Position numbers and translations under genes: made by a program | Source: Clostridium sp. | Lineage (GTDB): Bacteria; Bacillota; Clostridia; Clostridiales; Clostridiaceae | Direction of reading: 5' to 3' | Assembly: GCA_029851835.1 (NCBI GenBank) | Contig: JARKVD010000012.1 | Coordinates: 1 to 64,000, forward strand | Length of the DNA: 64,000 bases | Shown: positions 62,038-64,000 of the stretch, one piece after another | How the letters are laid out: the number at the start of each line of letters is the position of its first letter | Position numbering within the stretch: position 1 is the stretch's first letter | The notes under the pieces: generated by a model | What the model saw: the letters and a program-made list of their open reading frames with translations, nothing else | What the model was told of the DNA's origin: nothing | Databases searched by the model: none

Positions 62038-63426
62038 CTATCTTATCTTGTTTAATTTTTCATTTAATATTCTAGCAACATGAACTCCACTAGCAGATGC
62101 TTGTGATAAAGAGTGAGTAACTCCTGATCCATCTCCTAATACATAAAGATTTTTAACCTTAGTTTCTAAGTTGCTATCTACACTTATAATTGAGTTATAG
62201 AATTTAACCTCAACACCATATAAAAGTGTATCTTCATTAGCTGTTCCTGGTGCTATCTTGTCTAGAGCATAAATCATCTCTATTATAGCATCTAATTGAC
62301 GCTTAGGTATAACAAGACTTAAATCTCCAGGTGTAGCCTTTAATGTTGGAACTGTAAAGCTCTTATCCATTCTGTGTTCATTAGTCCTTCTTCCCTTAAC
62401 TAAATCACCGAATCTTTGAACTAGAACTCCTCCACCAAGCATATTGCTTAGTTTAGCTATTGATTCACCATATTCATTACTGTTTTTGAATGGCTCTGTA
62501 AAGTTATTAGTAACAAGTAGTGCAAAGTTTGTATTATCTGTATGAAGCTCTGGATTAGAATAACTGTGTCCATTAACAGTAACTATACCATTAGTGTTTT
62601 CTTCTACTACCTCTCCATGTGGATTCATACAGAAAGTTCTAACTAAATCTCCATATTGTTTAGTTCTATAAACAACTTTACTTTCATATACTTTTTCAGT
62701 TATATGTTCAAATACCGCTGCTGGAAGTTCTACTCTAACTCCAATATCAACTCTATTGCTTTGATTTTCTATTCCTAGTTTACTACATACATTTGATATC
62801 CACTTAGATCCTGATCTTCCTGTTGCAACAACTAAATTTTCACACTTATATTCACCTTTATCAGTTGTTAAAACAAACTCATCATTTTCTTTTTCTATAT
62901 TTATAACCTCAGTGTTAAATTTCATTTCAACTTTATCTTTAAGATAATCGTACATGTTTCCTAGTATCTTAACATTTCTATCAGTACCAAGATGTCTAAC
63001 CTTTGCATCTAATAAATGAAGGTCATGCTTTAATGCTTCTGTTTTTAAAGTACTTTCAATTGTAGAATATAATCTAGCATCACTTCCACCATTATCACAA
63101 AGTACTTTATCAACGTAATACATTAAATCTAAAGCTTCTTTTTTCCCTACGTACTTATATAAATCCCCGCCAAAGTTATTAGTGATGTTATATTTACCAT
63201 CTGAAAGACTTCCCGCACCACCATAACCATTCATAATATTACAGTATTTACAGTGAACACAAGATTTTATCTTCACTCCATCGATAGGACATTTACGTTT
63301 TTCTAAACTGTTTCCCTTTTCGATTATTAATACTTTAGCTTTTGATTGAAGAACTGATAATTCATAAGCAGTAAAAATACCACTAGCTCCAGCCCCTACT
63401 ATTATAATGTCATAATTATTATTCAT
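62038..63426 (-). CDS. FAD-dependent oxidoreductase of unknown function
   Basis: The protein has 462 residues. An N-terminal FAD motif (IIVGAGASGIFTAYE), a Cys cluster (CPIDGVKIKSCVHCKYCNIM near residue 50) and a C-terminal flavin loop (LYVLGDGSGVTHSLSQASASG) are visible. It belongs to the uncharacterised flavoprotein group related to YtfP/HI0933 families. The cysteines may bind an Fe-S cluster or serve redox. It is the first gene before purA. CGAA-containing PurR-like sites lie upstream. Confidence 0.85.
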   Translation of the reverse strand: MNNNYDIIIVGAGASGIFTAYELSVLQSKAKVLIIEKGNSLEKRKCPIDGVKIKSCVHCKYCNIMNGYGGAGSLSDGKYNITNNFGGDLYKYVGKKEALDLMYYVDKVLCDNGGSDARLYSTIESTLKTEALKHDLHLLDAKVRHLGTDRNVKILGNMYDYLKDKVEMKFNTEVINIEKENDEFVLTTDKGEYKCENLVVATGRSGSKWISNVCSKLGIENQSNRVDIGVRVELPAAVFEHITEKVYESKVVYRTKQYGDLVRTFCMNPHGEVVEENTNGIVTVNGHSYSNPELHTDNTNFALLVTNNFTEPFKNSNEYGESIAKLSNMLGGGVLVQRFGDLVKGRRTNEHRMDKSFTVPTLKATPGDLSLVIPKRQLDAIIEMIYALDKIAPGTANEDTLLYGVEVKFYNSIISVDSNLETKVKNLYVLGDGSGVTHSLSQASASGVHVARILNEKLNKIR

Positions 63427-63472
63427 GTTTAATCACCCCATAGATATCTTATCAAAGTGATTCATGTTTTTC

Positions 63473-63578
63473 AACGAAAATACGAATATTTTTATTGACT
63501 CTTAAAAAAACATTCATATTTAACCTGTATAATTCAAAAATTAAAAGTTTACTTCTTTTAGACGTTCGTATTTGTGCC
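63473..63578 (-). promoter_or_regulatory. CGAA-type sites upstream of the FAD-purA transcript
   Basis: Two short CGAA-centred motifs occur: ACGAAAATACGAATATT (63474-63490) and, reading minus, CAAATACGAACGTC (complement of 63561-63574). PurR of Firmicutes binds paired CGAA boxes. Here the spacing and the second half-site are poor, so the match is weak. No clear -35/-10 was found. Confidence 0.3.
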
Positions 63579-63599
63579 TTAATAAAATCTATTCTATAT

Positions 63600-63642
63600 A
63601 AATAAAAGAGATATCATTAAAAATGATATCTCTTTTATTTAT
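63600..63642 (-). terminator. Terminator of the YhaM-like gene
   Basis: AAAAGAGATATCATT (63604-63618) pairs with AATGATATCTCTTTT (63622-63636). ATTTATATA follows on the minus strand. Confidence 0.92.
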
Positions 63643-63651
63643 TACATCAAT

Positions 63652-64000
63652 TTATAAAATAGATTTATAAATACTTATTCCATCTAAACTATATATTTTA
63701 TCTGAAAACTCACCTTGCTTAACATCTTTTATTGCTTTTTGCATATCATACATTCTTGCATCAATAACATCTAAGTGATGCAATAGCTCAGCTTCTGGAA
63801 TCATAGGCTTTTTAGGACTTCCATACTCTGGTTCATAGTGATGGGTTAAAATCATATGTTGTAAAAGCATTATTACTTCTTTATCAGCTCCAATGCTCTT
63901 ACCTGCCTCATCAATCATGTTAATTCCTTGTATTATATGTCCCAACAACTGACCTTCTACACTATACCTTGATACAATGCCTAATTCACTTGATTCCATT
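63652..64000 (-). CDS. YhaM-like 3'-5' exoribonuclease, C-terminal part (truncated by window edge)
   Basis: Only the last 115 or so residues are in the window. LLGHIIQGINMIDEAG, LQHMILTHHYEPEYGSPKKP and LHHLDVIDARMYDM match the HD-domain region and C-terminus of YhaM, a Firmicute 3'-5' exoribonuclease. The HD metal ligands (HH at the ILTHH motif, D in LDVID) are in this part. The OB-fold and start lie beyond position 64000. Confidence 0.88.
   Translation of the reverse strand, partial: MESSELGIVSRYSVEGQLLGHIIQGINMIDEAGKSIGADKEVIMLLQHMILTHHYEPEYGSPKKPMIPEAELLHHLDVIDARMYDMQKAIKDVKQGEFSDKIYSLDGISIYKSIL

Overview
The window is AT-rich, gene-dense Firmicute DNA. It is best explained as a chromosomal segment of a Clostridium sensu stricto species. 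The evidence is pyruvate:ferredoxin oxidoreductase, a ferredoxin-type flavin thioredoxin reductase, a GerMN-domain sporulation-type protein, a fabT/fabK fatty-acid cluster, HutP, strong AGGAGG ribosome sites and intrinsic terminators. I cannot name the species from the sequence alone. I found no transposase, integrase, prophage, plasmid origin or CRISPR array. Most genes lie on the minus strand.

Layout. 1-3.6 kb: pyruvate:ferredoxin oxidoreductase. 3.7-7.1 kb: an uncharacterised trio (HExxH/VWA protein, MoxR-like AAA+ ATPase, repeat protein). 7.3-8.6 kb: a membrane FUSC-like domain fused to a degenerate HAD domain. 8.8-11 kb: a 34-aa membrane peptide and a MecA-type penicillin-binding lipoprotein. 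11.3-13 kb: a thioredoxin/flavin reductase/OhrR-type regulator redox operon. 13-15.3 kb: a zinc-ribbon protein, a 24-aa cationic peptide, a uracil-DNA-glycosylase-fold protein and a YhcH family protein. 15.5-19 kb: a three-gene ABC importer preceded by a UAG-rich attenuator leader and, upstream of that, hutP. 19.4-25.7 kb: rlmH, an NADH oxidase, LUD, SEC-C, GerMN, a WalJ-like hydrolase and murA. 26-29.6 kb (plus strand): a 2H-like protein, a small DMT transporter, a LysR regulator and a subtilisin-like protease. 29.7-33.9 kb: cinA and an M16C protease. 34-39.6 kb: a 1794-residue signalling protein. 39.8-42.5 kb: map, an amidase and DegV. 42.7-52.4 kb: a complete 12-gene FAS-II/acetyl-CoA carboxylase operon from fabT to accA. 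52.6-57.2 kb: an M23 peptidase, the DnaD/DnaC-like pair and a Y-family polymerase. 57.4-57.7 kb: four tRNAs (Glu-Val-Asp-Thr). 58-64 kb: an HI0933-like flavoprotein, an XRE-TPR regulator, an FAD protein with purA, and the end of a YhaM-like gene.

Standout observations. (1) hutP sits directly upstream of an ABC transporter whose roughly 290-nt leader carries about 25 UAG triplets and ends in an intrinsic terminator. HutP is an RNA antiterminator that reads NAG triplets, so this looks like a HutP-controlled amino-acid (probably histidine) importer. (2) A family of intergenic two-hairpin repeats of about 75-85 bp occurs at least eight times. The copies show paired compensatory changes in their stems, including a perfect head-to-tail doublet. 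(3) Several proteins have lost catalytic or cofactor motifs in an informative way: a thioredoxin reductase without the NADPH motifs, a FUSC-HAD fusion without the HAD aspartates, a 2H-like protein without its histidines, and a pseudokinase-AAA-TPR-GAF-GGDEF-GAF giant.
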